From assembly GCA_030751095.1 (NCBI GenBank), contig JASMGX010000003.1, forward strand, positions 7,366 through 51,046: a DNA stretch of 43,681 nucleotides. The letters are read 5' to 3'. Positions 1-9,716 of the stretch are shown in pieces (position 1 is the first letter of the stretch; the number at the start of each line of letters is the position of its first letter). This DNA is from Pirellulales bacterium. Lineage in GTDB: Bacteria > Planctomycetota > Planctomycetia > Pirellulales > UBA7805. A program made the translations under genes and the position numbers. The notes under the pieces were generated by a model that saw nothing but the letters and a program-made list of their open reading frames with translations, had not been told where the DNA came from and made no database searches.

Positions 1-402
1 TTGGTGAAGGCGGAGATCGATCGGATCGTCACCCGGGGACCGGGCGCTGAGCCGACCGATCGCGGGCAAATAGAACAGCTCGATAAGATTTTTCCTGCCT
101 TGAGCTATCAGGAAATAGAGCTCGATGATGGACGGCCCGCAAAGGAGCCTCCTCGGGAACAAGCGGTTTTAGAAGAGCCCGCCGAGCAGGCACCGGAAAA
201 GACCGATCTGCCGGCATTAGAAAAAGAAGAAATCTCCGTAGCCCTTGCGGCATCGCCAACTCCTGCAACAGTCAGGGAAGATCATGTAGACGCGGAGGCA
301 GACCTGCCAGCGGGTCGCTGGGCCTGGATGCTGCTCGCCGGTTGCGCCGCTTTGGTCTTGGCAGTCGGCTGTCTCATTTTGTTGCGCAAGCGGGAGGTGT
401 AG
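1..402 (+). CDS. C-terminal part of a tail-anchored membrane protein (5' end outside the window or at its first base)
   Basis: The frame is open from the first base to a TAG at 400-402. It begins with TTG at base 1, so the true start is probably upstream and the gene is partial. The visible 133 residues are mostly a charged, Pro/Glu-rich low-complexity linker (about residues 40-100). One hydrophobic helix follows (about 107-127, from AWMLLAGCAALVL on) and then a short basic end, RKREV. This layout suggests a protein held in the membrane by its C-terminus with the bulk outside. The stop lies 2 bp before the GTG of an FtsX-type permease, so the gene is probably in that operon and may be an accessory or substrate-binding part of the exporter. 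I do not recognise the family and no catalytic motif is visible. Confidence 0.6.
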   Translation: MVKAEIDRIVTRGPGAEPTDRGQIEQLDKIFPALSYQEIELDDGRPAKEPPREQAVLEEPAEQAPEKTDLPALEKEEISVALAASPTPATVREDHVDAEADLPAGRWAWMLLAGCAALVLAVGCLILLRKREV

Positions 403-404
403 TG

Positions 405-1568
405 GTGAAGCTTGGCTGCACGCTCATTTTGAAGGAGGTCGCTCACCGCCGGGTCGGTTTTTTTCTCTCTTTGGTGGCAGCGACCGTCGCCGTTGCACTC
501 TGTGTGGCAATCTGGATGACCCAGTCGGCTGCGGAAAAAGAGACGCGCCGTAACGCTCGTGATATTGGCTCGAACGTTTTTATCATTCCCGGTAGTGTCG
601 ACATTTACGATTACCATCAAAGTGGATATTCCCAAAAAACAATGGGCGAAGAAGCGGTGGATAAAATGGTCTCCGCCGGAAAAATCTCCTACAACCATTT
701 GATCCCTACACTCACGGCAGAGTTATCGCTGCGTGGACGCAAGGTGCGACTCACCGGCACCGCGACAGCCAAGCATCCGCAGCAACGGCCGAGCAAATCC
801 AAGATGGGGGTGGTCGTTGAGCCGGGCCACGTGCATCTCGGTAGCGAGGTGGGACGGCTGCTGGGAGCAAAGAAGGGGGAGGAGATTGTTTTGTTTGGAC
901 GCAACTGGAACGTTGAGCGCATCGCCCCGGAGATGGGTACCGTCGATGACATTACGATCCTCACCGATCTCGGTGATGCCCAGAGCGTGCTAGAGCGTCC
1001 CGGCCAAATCAGTGAAATTAAAGCGATCAGTTGCGTGCAGTGTGATACCCCGGAAGATCGTTCACTGGCAACACTCCGGACCGAGCTGGCAAAGATTCTC
1101 CCCGATACCCGGGTCTATCTGATGAAGGAAATTGCCGATGCCCGCGTCAAGCAGCGGCGAATGATGGATTCCTATTCGCCCTTTGTGATTGTTGTACTTT
1201 TGATCGCCAGTGCCGTCTGGCTCGGAATTCTCGCAGCGATTAATGTCCGGGATCGCATCAATGAAATTGGCCTGATGCGAGCGATCGGTTATGGATCGGG
1301 CATCATCGGTTTTCTGGTGCTTGGTCGTGCCGCTTTGGTTGGCGTTCTTGCTGCCCTCTTCGGTTGCGTAATCGGTTACTTTTTGGCCCTTGCATACGGG
1401 CCGGAAATGTTTCCTGTAACTGCCGGGGCGATCCGGGCCGATTGGTCGCTTTTTGGCTTTGCACTCCTGGCAGCACCGCTGCTGGCGATGTTTGCCAGCT
1501 TTGTCCCTGCGGCGGTGGCCGTACGTCACGACCCCGCCATAACCCTGCGACAGGACCGAATTGGGTGA
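405..1568 (+). CDS. FtsX/MacB-type ABC transporter permease
   Basis: Membrane subunit of an ABC system of the FtsX/MacB/LolC superfamily, which typically moves lipoproteins, peptides or envelope-active molecules rather than importing solutes. I chose GTG at 405 because GGGAGG at 392-397 sits at good spacing and the product (387 aa) then begins just before the first transmembrane helix (about residues 17-36). A periplasmic MacB-PCD-like domain follows (about 40-260). Three C-terminal helices come next, the first followed by the FtsX-like stretch NVRDRINEIGLMRAIG. One N-terminal helix, a large extracytoplasmic domain and three C-terminal helices is the usual four-helix permease topology. The stop overlaps the start of the ATPase gene (GTGA), a sign of translational coupling. 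The substrate is unknown. Confidence 0.85.
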   Translation: MKLGCTLILKEVAHRRVGFFLSLVAATVAVALCVAIWMTQSAAEKETRRNARDIGSNVFIIPGSVDIYDYHQSGYSQKTMGEEAVDKMVSAGKISYNHLIPTLTAELSLRGRKVRLTGTATAKHPQQRPSKSKMGVVVEPGHVHLGSEVGRLLGAKKGEEIVLFGRNWNVERIAPEMGTVDDITILTDLGDAQSVLERPGQISEIKAISCVQCDTPEDRSLATLRTELAKILPDTRVYLMKEIADARVKQRRMMDSYSPFVIVVLLIASAVWLGILAAINVRDRINEIGLMRAIGYGSGIIGFLVLGRAALVGVLAALFGCVIGYFLALAYGPEMFPVTAGAIRADWSLFGFALLAAPLLAMFASFVPAAVAVRHDPAITLRQDRIG

Positions 1569-2257
1569 TTGCACTTGCGCACGTAACACGAAGTTTCACA
1601 ACCCGCAGCGGCCGCGTGCGTGTGCTGGAAGACTTGGATCTCCAGATTCCTGAAGGCAAGTTGGTCTGCATTTGTGGCCCGAGCGGTTGTGGCAAGACGA
1701 CCCTTTTGATGACCCTCGGTGGGATGTTGCGGCCCGATCGGGGAAAGGTATCGGTGCTGGGAGAGGATTTGTATGCGCTCTCCAGCGCTGCCCGCGCTTC
1801 CTTCCGGGCAACGCAGTTGGGGTTTGTCTTTCAATTGTTCCATCTGGTCCCCTACCTGAGCGTCCTTGATAACATACTGCTCCCGGCGGGCCGATTGCCC
1901 GCCCACGAGCAGCCCGCTGCCCGCGAGGGGGCAATCGCGCTGATCGATCGACTCGGTCTGGCAAATCGCACAAATCACAAGCCGGCCCAACTGAGTGCGG
2001 GCGAGAGTCAGCGGGCTGCCATTGCCCGGGCAACATTGCTCCAGCCACCGGTCCTTCTGGCCGATGAGCCGACCGGGAATTTGGATGAGCAGTCGGCTAC
2101 CGAGGTGTATCGGATTCTCACCGATTATCGGGATCGGGGAGGGAGTGTACTTCTCGTGACGCACGGCCGGGACGCCCTGGATCATGCCGATCACATAATC
2201 CGTTTTGAAGACGGGCACTTTTGCTCCGTCGGCGACCCACCCATTCATGATCGTTGA
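1565..2257 (+). CDS. ABC transporter ATP-binding protein (MacB/LolD type)
   Basis: Cytoplasmic ATPase that powers the upstream FtsX-type permease. All landmarks are present in order: Walker A GPSGCGKTT, Q-loop region (FVFQLFHLVPYLSVLDN), signature LSAGESQRAAIARA, Walker B with D-loop (LLADEPTGNLD) and the H-loop histidine in LLVTHGRD. The signature is LSAGE rather than the commoner LSGGE. The open frame extends well upstream inside the permease gene. I place the start at GTG 1565, which overlaps the permease TGA at 1566-1568 and gives 230 aa, the usual length for LolD/MacB-type ATPases. LolD-type systems export lipoproteins and MacB-type systems export peptides or drugs; the sequence alone does not separate them. 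Confidence 0.9.
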   Translation: MIALAHVTRSFTTRSGRVRVLEDLDLQIPEGKLVCICGPSGCGKTTLLMTLGGMLRPDRGKVSVLGEDLYALSSAARASFRATQLGFVFQLFHLVPYLSVLDNILLPAGRLPAHEQPAAREGAIALIDRLGLANRTNHKPAQLSAGESQRAAIARATLLQPPVLLADEPTGNLDEQSATEVYRILTDYRDRGGSVLLVTHGRDALDHADHIIRFEDGHFCSVGDPPIHDR

Positions 2258-2280
2258 GACAATCCTGAGACGAGTACACT

Positions 2281-5200
2281 ATGATGAACACGACTGTGCC
2301 TAACATGACTGCGACGACTTTTATTCCAAGAACGTATAGGCCGAGTCGCAAGAACGTTGTGCCTCTCATCGTTCTGTTTTTCATTGTTGCCACATCGGCA
2401 ACAACCGCAGTGGCTAAGGACTGGCCTACGTACCGGCATGACAATTACCGCAGCGGCGAGACAGACGAATCACTCGATGCGGCCAACCTCACGCTCGACT
2501 GGGTATGGCAATCGGCCCAACCGCCGCAGACCGCTTGGGCGGGGCCAGCCAAGTGGGATGCCTATAACGATATTCCCCGCCTCAATTCAATGCGCAACTA
2601 CGATGCGGCGTTTCACGTAGCGGTCGCTGGCGATGCGGTCTATTTCGGGTCTTCTGCCGATGATGCGGTGCGCTGTCTTGATGCTCGCACTGGCAAAGAG
2701 CGTTGGCGATTCACCGCGGGTGGACCTGTCCGGATTGCTCCTACACTCTCCGATGGCAAGGTCTACTTCGGATCGGATGACGGTACCGCCTACTGTCTGG
2801 ACGGAGCCTCCGGAAAACTTCTTTGGAAATTTAATGCCCGCCCGGACGAGCGGCTGGTGATCAACAACGGGCGCCTGATTTCATTTTGGCCGGTACGGAC
2901 CGGAGTGGCCGTCGAAGATGGGACTGCGTACTTTTGCGCTTCGATGCTGCCCTGGAAACGCTCCTACCTCTGTGCAGTCGATGCAGAGACCGGAAAAGTC
3001 GAAGGGGAGGGGAGATTCGTCAAAGAGGTGAGCGACAGCAACTCTTTTGAAGGCGCTATGCTCGCATCGAAAAACCGTCTGATCATCCCGCAAGGCCGCA
3101 TCGCACCGCTGCTTCTCAGTCGTAAGGACGGAAGCAAACAGGGGGAAGTGGATTATCACGGCAGCGGCTGTTTTGCGCTGCTCACGCCCGACAATCAGCT
3201 CTATCACGGACCCGGTAATCGCGATGGGAATTTCACGGCCAGCAACGTGAAAACCGGCGAGCGACTGGCAACGTTTCCCATGGGGCAGTCGCTGATCGTG
3301 GCGGGAACCCATGCCTACCTCTTGAGTACTCCGACCAAAAATGCCATCAATCCGGAGAAGAAGGAAAGGCTCAATGTGGCGCTCTCGCCCGACAAGAAAC
3401 CGATGATCAGCGCCGAGGTCCAACGGTCTGCGCTCGGGATGCCGACAATTACCGCATTCGATCGCAAGACCAAGAAGATCCAATGGCGCAAAAACGGACC
3501 CTCGTTTGTTTCAATGATCCTCGCCGGTGATACCATCTATGCCGGCACGGTCGATGGGGTGGTGGCACTCTCGGCAGTCGATGGCAGGCAGCTCTGGCAA
3601 GCACCTCTCAAAGGACGCGCTTTCGGGTTGGCGGTGGCCGATGCGGCACTGTTTGTCAGTACCGACGAGGGCGACATTTACTGTTTTCGTCCGGGGAAAA
3701 AAGAAGAACACCCACTCACCCGCCCCGAACGGAAAAACAGTCTGCCAGGTGCGCCCGCGCCCGACGGAGTCGCCTTTTCCTGGGGACCGGTGCTGCAGTT
3801 TGATGGCCCAAATTCGGCGGTTGTCCGCTGGGGGACCGTTGCGGCCGTTCCGACAGAGCTTGAATACAGGCTCACCGAGGGCAGCCGGCAGGTTGTCGAC
3901 GCCAAGCCCAAAAAAGAGCATGTCGCCCGTCTGGAAAATCTGGAACACAAACGGATTCATCGCTACACCATTTCAGAACCGGGCGATGGCGCTCGAAAGC
4001 GACAGAGTTCGTTTGCCTGCGACACCTTTTTCAATTACAGCCCTGCTGCAGTGGCGAGAACAGAGACTCCGGAAAATGCGGGCGGCGATTTACAGACCGA
4101 ACAGATCGTACAAAACATTTTGTCCGAATCGGGAATAGACCGCGGAATCTGTGTGATCTTTGGCGCCGGCCCCTTGGCTGCAGAACTTGCCCGGCAGAGC
4201 GGGCTGACCGTTCTCGTCGCCGAGACCGATGAGGAAAAAATAGCTGCAGCCCGCTCGAAGTTGCAGAGAGAGGGAATCTATGGCACGCGGGTTTCGCTGC
4301 TGCCGGTCGATTCCCTGGAAACATTGCCCTTACCGAGCCACTTTGCCAACCTGGTTCTCTCGCAAGCACCACTCGAGGAAAACATTGTCGCGCAGGCAGC
4401 CGAGGCATTTCGACTGCTCCGGCCGATCGAAGGCGAAGGATTCTTCGGGCCGCTAGCGGGCAACGCGCAGCAACAGACGGCCAATGTTCTTCAAACCCAT
4501 TTTGCACAGAACGGTGTGAAGGCCGATGTCCGTTCCGGTGACAGAGGCAACTGGGTCCATTTCCAGAAGCCGCCCCTGGCCGGCGCGGGTGAGTGGTCGC
4601 ACCAGTACGGCCGCGCCGACAATTCGGCGTTTGGGGGTGAGGTGCTGGCCTACACCTCGGTTGCGAATGAACTTGAAACGCAATGGGTGGGCCGTCCCGG
4701 CCCTCGCTACCAACCGGATCGCAATGGTCGTAAGCCGGGGCCTTTGTCCACTTCCGGGCGACTCTTTGCGCAGGGACTTGAACGGATTGTGGCAATCGAC
4801 GGCTACAACGGCACGATTCTCTGGTCGGCAGAAAGACCCGATTTGGGCCGGTTCAATATTCCCCGCGATTCGAGCAACTGGTGCGCGGATCGCGATTCGG
4901 TCTTTGTGGCCGTCAAGAATCGTTGCCTGCGCTTTGATGCCCGGAGCGGTAATCTCATCGGGCAGTTCGCGCTCCGGCAAGAGGATCCGCAAGCGCGGCC
5001 CGAGGAGTGGAGTTATCTTGCCAGTCAGGGAGATCTTCTGCTCGGCAGCGCAACTCGTGAGGGGGCCGCCTATCGCGAGTTTCGCGGGCATGCAGCTTGG
5101 TACGATCAGCCGACCGGGGCGGGAACGTTTAAGGTCTGTAGCGACCGGCTCTTTGCACTCGATAAAAAAACAGGCAAGCAAAAGTGGCAGTATCAGAATG

Positions 5201-5901
5201 GTTTGATTATCAATCCAACGATTACCGCCTCCGGAGCGAGCATCTATTTTGTCGAATCGCGTAATCCGAATTTGAAAACCGCGGCAGACCGCCGGATCGG
5301 TAGCACCGGGCTTTGGGAGGATCAGTTTCTGGTAGCACTCGATGCAAAGACCGGCAAGCCGGTCTGGCAGGAGCCGATCGACACCGACGACGGCTTGTCG
5401 GTATTTTATCTGGCGCATCAGCGCGAGAAGCTAGTGATCGTCGCTTCCGGCGAAGGGATGTACCACGTTTCTGTCTTCGATGCGAACAATGGGAAGCTGA
5501 CCTGGGAGGATCGCTTCAGCTGGCCTGGGGGAAATCATGATCACGGCAAGGCGATGTCGCGACCGGCGATGATCAATGGCAACCTCTTTGTGCGGCCACG
5601 CGTCTATGATCTAGCCACCGGCGAGACACGGGCGAGTGTCATGCCGGGTGGAGGTTGTGGGACGTATGCCTGCGCGGGTAATTTTCTTATTTATCGCGCG
5701 GGAAATATTACGCTCTGGGACTACCGTTACGGAATCCCCTCACAGTGGGCCCGGTTGCGACCCGGTTGCTGGCTCAGCGCGATTCCGGCGGGCGGCATGT
5801 TGCTGGCTCCGGAGGCGGGGGGCGGTTGTAGTTGCGGCACCTGGATGGAGACATCGGTCGGTTTGATGCCCAAGACCGCGAAAGTAGTAAAACCAAAATA
5901 A
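2281..5901 (+). CDS. Secreted PQQ-type beta-propeller protein with an internal SAM-methyltransferase-like domain
   Basis: A 1206-aa exported protein. A signal peptide (about residues 1-45, hydrophobic core VVPLIVLFFIVATSA) is followed by a first PQQ/BamB-like propeller (about 47-470) with repeated blades such as LDARTGKERWRF and LDGASGKLLWKF. A small Fn3/purple-acid-phosphatase-N-like module follows (about 500-570). Next is a Rossmann-like segment with a glycine motif (FGAGPLAAELA, about 627-637) and an acidic strand end (LVAETD), as in class I SAM-dependent methyltransferases (about 615-745). A second propeller fills residues 770 to the end (ALDKKTGKQKWQY, ALDAKTGKPVWQE). The start ATG lies 23 bp after the ABC ATPase stop, so co-expression is likely. 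Propeller proteins of this kind are abundant in planctomycetes; the true ligand is unknown. A methyltransferase fold in an exported protein is odd because SAM is cytoplasmic, so this domain may be a degenerate scaffold. Confidence 0.8.
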   Translation: MMNTTVPNMTATTFIPRTYRPSRKNVVPLIVLFFIVATSATTAVAKDWPTYRHDNYRSGETDESLDAANLTLDWVWQSAQPPQTAWAGPAKWDAYNDIPRLNSMRNYDAAFHVAVAGDAVYFGSSADDAVRCLDARTGKERWRFTAGGPVRIAPTLSDGKVYFGSDDGTAYCLDGASGKLLWKFNARPDERLVINNGRLISFWPVRTGVAVEDGTAYFCASMLPWKRSYLCAVDAETGKVEGEGRFVKEVSDSNSFEGAMLASKNRLIIPQGRIAPLLLSRKDGSKQGEVDYHGSGCFALLTPDNQLYHGPGNRDGNFTASNVKTGERLATFPMGQSLIVAGTHAYLLSTPTKNAINPEKKERLNVALSPDKKPMISAEVQRSALGMPTITAFDRKTKKIQWRKNGPSFVSMILAGDTIYAGTVDGVVALSAVDGRQLWQAPLKGRAFGLAVADAALFVSTDEGDIYCFRPGKKEEHPLTRPERKNSLPGAPAPDGVAFSWGPVLQFDGPNSAVVRWGTVAAVPTELEYRLTEGSRQVVDAKPKKEHVARLENLEHKRIHRYTISEPGDGARKRQSSFACDTFFNYSPAAVARTETPENAGGDLQTEQIVQNILSESGIDRGICVIFGAGPLAAELARQSGLTVLVAETDEEKIAAARSKLQREGIYGTRVSLLPVDSLETLPLPSHFANLVLSQAPLEENIVAQAAEAFRLLRPIEGEGFFGPLAGNAQQQTANVLQTHFAQNGVKADVRSGDRGNWVHFQKPPLAGAGEWSHQYGRADNSAFGGEVLAYTSVANELETQWVGRPGPRYQPDRNGRKPGPLSTSGRLFAQGLERIVAIDGYNGTILWSAERPDLGRFNIPRDSSNWCADRDSVFVAVKNRCLRFDARSGNLIGQFALRQEDPQARPEEWSYLASQGDLLLGSATREGAAYREFRGHAAWYDQPTGAGTFKVCSDRLFALDKKTGKQKWQYQNGLIINPTITASGASIYFVESRNPNLKTAADRRIGSTGLWEDQFLVALDAKTGKPVWQEPIDTDDGLSVFYLAHQREKLVIVASGEGMYHVSVFDANNGKLTWEDRFSWPGGNHDHGKAMSRPAMINGNLFVRPRVYDLATGETRASVMPGGGCGTYACAGNFLIYRAGNITLWDYRYGIPSQWARLRPGCWLSAIPAGGMLLAPEAGGGCSCGTWMETSVGLMPKTAKVVKPK

Positions 5902-5919
5902 ATGATGGGAAAGAATTGT

Positions 5920-8139
5920 ATGCCAACACACTCGACAATCGATCGCCGTAGCGCTCTAACTTTGCTGGCCGGCTCTCTGGCGACCGCTGCCTTGCCACCG
6001 GCAGGTGGGCTGACGTTTGCGGATGAGCCGCCTACCGCCGGATCGCTTCCTGAGGACCGGCGATTAGGCCCACTCAAAAATTTGACCGGCTCTTTTCCCT
6101 TCGATGCTCCAGAATCTCTCGAGGAGTGGAAAGTGCGTGCCGCGGCGGTGCGGCGGCGAGTGCTATTGGCCGCAGGGCTCTGGCCCAAGCCGCCGGAGAC
6201 ACTCGTCGATGCGGTGGTCTGGGGCGGCGTCGAGCGTGACGGCTACACCGTGTCGCGGGTCTACTTTCAAAGTAGCCCGGGACTCTGGGTAACTGGCAGC
6301 CTGTACAAGCCCTCGAAGATCGAGGGCAAAATTCCGGGCATCCTTTGTCCGCATGGACACTGGCAGCAGGGACGATTTCATGCCCACAGCGAGGAGCAGT
6401 TTGCCAAGGAACTCAAATGGGGATCGGAAAAGAATCGCCCCAGCGGTCGCCATCCGCTACAGAGCCGATGCGTCACGCTTGCCCGCATGGGCTGTATTGT
6501 TTTTCACTACGACATGCTGGGCTATGCCGATAGTGCGCCGATCGAAATGATTGCTCACGGGACCCGGCAAAGACCCCAGATGGAGTCGCCCGATCACTGG
6601 GGCCTCTTTAGCGCACAGGCGGAACTGCGGCTCATCAGTCCGCTGGGACTACAGACATTCAATTCACTCAAGGCCCTCGATTGGTTGAGTGGTCTTGCCC
6701 AAGTCGATCCAAGCCGCATTGGAATCACCGGCGCCAGCGGAGGCGGTACCCAGACCTTCATACTCACCGCAATCGACGATCGGATAGCGGCGGCGTTTCC
6801 GGCCGTGATGGCATCGACATCGATGCAGGGAGGCTGCCCTTGTGAAAATGCCTGTTACTTGCGGATCGGCACCGGGAATATCGAATTTACCGCGCTGACG
6901 GCGCCCCGGCCGTTGGGGCTCGCTGCGGCCAACGACTGGACGAAGGATCTGGAGACGGATGGACTGCCGGAGCTGAAGAAGCTCTACGCGCTTCTCGGTG
7001 CGGTGGAGAACGTCCGTGGAAAACATTTTGATTTCGAACACAACTACAATGCACTCAGCCGGGCGATGATGTATGCCTTTTTTGACGAGCATTTTCATCT
7101 CGGTCTGCCGCAGATCATTGAGAAGGAGTACAAACCACTCAGCCGCGAAGAAATGACCGTTTGGGGAAAGGGGCATCCCAAGCCGCCCTGTGGCGCCGAA
7201 GCGGAAGTCCGCGCCCTTGAGGCGTTCAATACTGCCCGCCAAAAGCAGGTTGATGCATTGACGCCCAAAGATTCGCAGTCGTTGGCCAAATATCGAGATG
7301 TTGTTGGCGGGGCGCTTGAGGTGATGGTCGGTCGCAAGCCACCGGCAGCAGGTGCCATCGAGCAGAAACTGCTCGAGAAAACCAAACACAATAATTATCT
7401 CCGCCAAAAACTTCTGGTCCGCTACGCGAAAATGAGCGAGGAGATTCCCGCGATCCTTTACACGCCCACATCTTCTACAAAGAGATCCGAGCAGATTACC
7501 ATCTGGGTCCACGATGCGGGTAAGTCGGCCCTGGAAGATCCTTCCGGGGCGCCGGTACCGGCACTGGCACACCTGCTTTCCGCCGGCATGCCGGTCATGG
7601 CCGCCGATCTTCTCTACCAGGGCGATTTTTTACAGGACGGTCCGCTCACCCAGGCACGTCAGGTGCCGCACGTTCGCTATTCGCTCGGCTACACGATCGG
7701 CTACAACAACCCCCTGTTCATCCAGCGGGTTCACGATCTGCTCTCGTTGATTGCTGCCTGTCCCGGTAGCCGCGTGAATCTGGTGGGCATCGGTCGCCAG
7801 GTGGGGCCGATCGCCGCGGCGGCCGCAGCGGTTTTGGGAAATGCGGCACAAAAAGATACCGTTGACAGGCTCGCTGTCGGGACGGACGGTTTTCGCTTTG
7901 CAGAGATCACCGACATCCACGACCCGATGATGTTGCCCGGTGCGGTCCGCTATGGTGACGTTCCCTTTTTATTGGCATTGCGGGTCCCGCACAAACTGTG
8001 GATTGCCGGTGAGGGAATCTGCGGCCCGCCACTGGTAAGGTGCTGTTATGAAGCGGCCGGAAAGCCGGATCGGCCTGAGATTTTTGCGGGCAAACCGATC
8101 GATCAGCCAGATGCGGCCGCCGATTGGCTCCTCGGCTAA
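5920..8139 (+). CDS. Secreted alpha/beta-hydrolase of the acetyl-xylan-esterase-like type
   Basis: Exported serine hydrolase. The frame opens directly after the previous stop (ATG at 5902 and 5905), but ATG 5920 is preceded by GGGAAAG and gives a compact signal peptide with twin arginines (TIDRRSALTLLAG), suggesting Tat export. The product is 739 aa from this start. The nucleophile elbow is GASGGG, with the serine at about residue 273. Upstream, LCPHGHWQQGRF is the usual loop near the oxyanion hole, and a GCIVFHYDMLGY segment is typical of secreted acetyl-xylan esterase/dienelactone-hydrolase relatives. A second, weaker hydrolase-like half follows (about 470-730), making the protein twice the length of a single domain. 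It sits with no gap behind the PQQ protein, so the two are probably co-transcribed. The substrate is probably an esterified polysaccharide (inference). Confidence 0.75.
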   Translation: MPTHSTIDRRSALTLLAGSLATAALPPAGGLTFADEPPTAGSLPEDRRLGPLKNLTGSFPFDAPESLEEWKVRAAAVRRRVLLAAGLWPKPPETLVDAVVWGGVERDGYTVSRVYFQSSPGLWVTGSLYKPSKIEGKIPGILCPHGHWQQGRFHAHSEEQFAKELKWGSEKNRPSGRHPLQSRCVTLARMGCIVFHYDMLGYADSAPIEMIAHGTRQRPQMESPDHWGLFSAQAELRLISPLGLQTFNSLKALDWLSGLAQVDPSRIGITGASGGGTQTFILTAIDDRIAAAFPAVMASTSMQGGCPCENACYLRIGTGNIEFTALTAPRPLGLAAANDWTKDLETDGLPELKKLYALLGAVENVRGKHFDFEHNYNALSRAMMYAFFDEHFHLGLPQIIEKEYKPLSREEMTVWGKGHPKPPCGAEAEVRALEAFNTARQKQVDALTPKDSQSLAKYRDVVGGALEVMVGRKPPAAGAIEQKLLEKTKHNNYLRQKLLVRYAKMSEEIPAILYTPTSSTKRSEQITIWVHDAGKSALEDPSGAPVPALAHLLSAGMPVMAADLLYQGDFLQDGPLTQARQVPHVRYSLGYTIGYNNPLFIQRVHDLLSLIAACPGSRVNLVGIGRQVGPIAAAAAAVLGNAAQKDTVDRLAVGTDGFRFAEITDIHDPMMLPGAVRYGDVPFLLALRVPHKLWIAGEGICGPPLVRCCYEAAGKPDRPEIFAGKPIDQPDAAADWLLG

Positions 8140-8255
8140 GCCACAGAGGGTAAAAATAGAGACTTTCGAGACCTGCACAACGAACCGCTGGGAATCTACA
8201 ATGGACCCCCGGTAGAAACAGTTTTAGCTACGCGCCTTTTGATGTTGAGTAAACA

Positions 8256-9716
8256 ATGATAAATAAACTCCCTACGACTTTGGTTGTCTGCACATTGCTT
8301 TCGTTCTTTTTTTCATCTTTTGTAATCGCTGAAGATGAGAAGAAAGAATCCAAATCCCCGAAGACCGTTACGGTCAAGGCAGAGCCTCTGAGCGTGAAGG
8401 TAACGCTCAAGGGGGTTTTTGAGGCCGTTGAGACGAGCGAGATTTCCATCCGCCCCGAGGTCTGGAGCGGGCTCTCAGTGGAATCGGCAGCGGGCCATGG
8501 CGATCAGGTAAAAGCGGATGATACAGTCCTCAATCTCGATACAAAAAAGATTGATGTGGCCATTGAAGATCTGGAATTGCAGATTTCCAGCACAAAGCTT
8601 GCATTCGAGCAGGCGGAGTCTTCGCTGGAGGCTCTTCGTAAAAGTGTCCCACAGGAGTTGGAGTCTGCAAAACGGGCAGCGGATGAGGCTGAAGAAAACA
8701 TGCAGCGGTTTATTGAGATTGAACGGGAAGAATCGATCAAAGATATCGAGCAGCAACTCAAATCGACCCGTAATGGTCTGATGTACCAGAAAGAAGAACT
8801 CGAACAGCTGGAACGAATGTATAAGGCAGATGATTTGACGGAGGAGACCGAAGAGATCATTCTCACGCGGGCCCAGCATGGAGTCGATGCGGCAAAATAT
8901 CGTTTGAAAAAAGCAATTGCAGCTCAGGATCGATTTCTTAATGTGGTGCTGCCGCGACAGGCAGAGGATTTTCGCCACCGAGAACAACAAGCGGCACTCG
9001 CTTTGGAGAAAGCTGAATTTATGCTGCCCGCATCGATTAAGGATCGCGAACTGGCTCTGGCAAAACAGCAGGTCGATCTGGAAAAGATGGAGCGAAAGCT
9101 CGCGCATATGGTAAGCGACCGCAAATTGTTGACGTTGCACGCTCCGCACGCTGGTACGGTGTATTACGGGCAGGCTGTCCGCGGACAGTGGCCCGATGCC
9201 ACCGCTAAAGAAAAAGCACTTGTTTCCGGGTCGTCGGTGTCGCCAGGGGCCGTTGTGATGACCATCGTTCGGAATGAGGATCTGGTTGTCCGCGCAACGA
9301 TTGAAGAGAAACAACTCAGTGACCTCAACGTGGGAGATGATGTTGTTCTCACGCCTTCTGCACGGCCCCACGATAAAGTTACCGGTTCGCTGAAGCAGAT
9401 TTCGTCCATTCCGGTGTCGCCGGGCAAATTCGATGCTGAGATTGATGTGGAGTTGGATCGATTTGGGGGCGGCATTGTTGCCGGCATGGCATGCAAAGCC
9501 GTGATTGAGGTTTATAAACATCCGAATGCCATCCTGGTTCCCACCACAGCAGTGGGCAATGATGGAGATGAGGATGAGGAATTTGTCTATCTGGTCGATA
9601 AAGAAGGCGAGAAGGAGCAGCAGCAGGTACGGACTGGTCGTCACGTGGGAGACCGCGTAGAAATTCTCAAAGGACTCAAGCCGGGTGATGAGATTCTCGC
9701 GAAAAACCCTGACTGA
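8256..9716 (+). CDS. HlyD/MacA-type periplasmic adaptor (membrane fusion) protein
   Basis: Adaptor subunit that links an inner-membrane exporter to an outer-membrane channel. A signal peptide (about residues 1-25) is followed by the first half of a lipoyl-like hairpin domain (about 60-97). A long charged, heptad-rich alpha-helical hairpin (about 98-290) carries many Glu, Lys, Gln and Ala residues. The second lipoyl half follows (LHAPHAGTVYYGQAV, about 295-310), then a beta-barrel region with the family phrase NEDLVVRATIEEKQL, and a C-terminal membrane-proximal part ending GDRVEILKGLKPGDEIL. The 486-aa length is somewhat above average because of the long coiled coil. No permease gene is adjacent; the FtsX/ABC pair 6 kb upstream on the same strand is a candidate partner. 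Its end overlaps the next gene by 32 bp in another frame. Confidence 0.85.
   Translation: MINKLPTTLVVCTLLSFFFSSFVIAEDEKKESKSPKTVTVKAEPLSVKVTLKGVFEAVETSEISIRPEVWSGLSVESAAGHGDQVKADDTVLNLDTKKIDVAIEDLELQISSTKLAFEQAESSLEALRKSVPQELESAKRAADEAEENMQRFIEIEREESIKDIEQQLKSTRNGLMYQKEELEQLERMYKADDLTEETEEIILTRAQHGVDAAKYRLKKAIAAQDRFLNVVLPRQAEDFRHREQQAALALEKAEFMLPASIKDRELALAKQQVDLEKMERKLAHMVSDRKLLTLHAPHAGTVYYGQAVRGQWPDATAKEKALVSGSSVSPGAVVMTIVRNEDLVVRATIEEKQLSDLNVGDDVVLTPSARPHDKVTGSLKQISSIPVSPGKFDAEIDVELDRFGGGIVAGMACKAVIEVYKHPNAILVPTTAVGNDGDEDEEFVYLVDKEGEKEQQQVRTGRHVGDRVEILKGLKPGDEILAKNPD

Noticed and set aside
310-402. LPAG followed by a helix and RKR in the first protein, resembling an LPXTG sortase signal
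   Set aside because: The threonine and proper LPXTG order are missing and the organism type lacks a classical sortase wall; a plain tail anchor explains it.
405-9716. A MacAB-type tripartite exporter formed by the ABC pair and the HlyD protein
   Set aside because: The adaptor is 6 kb away behind two unrelated genes; shared function is possible but not shown.
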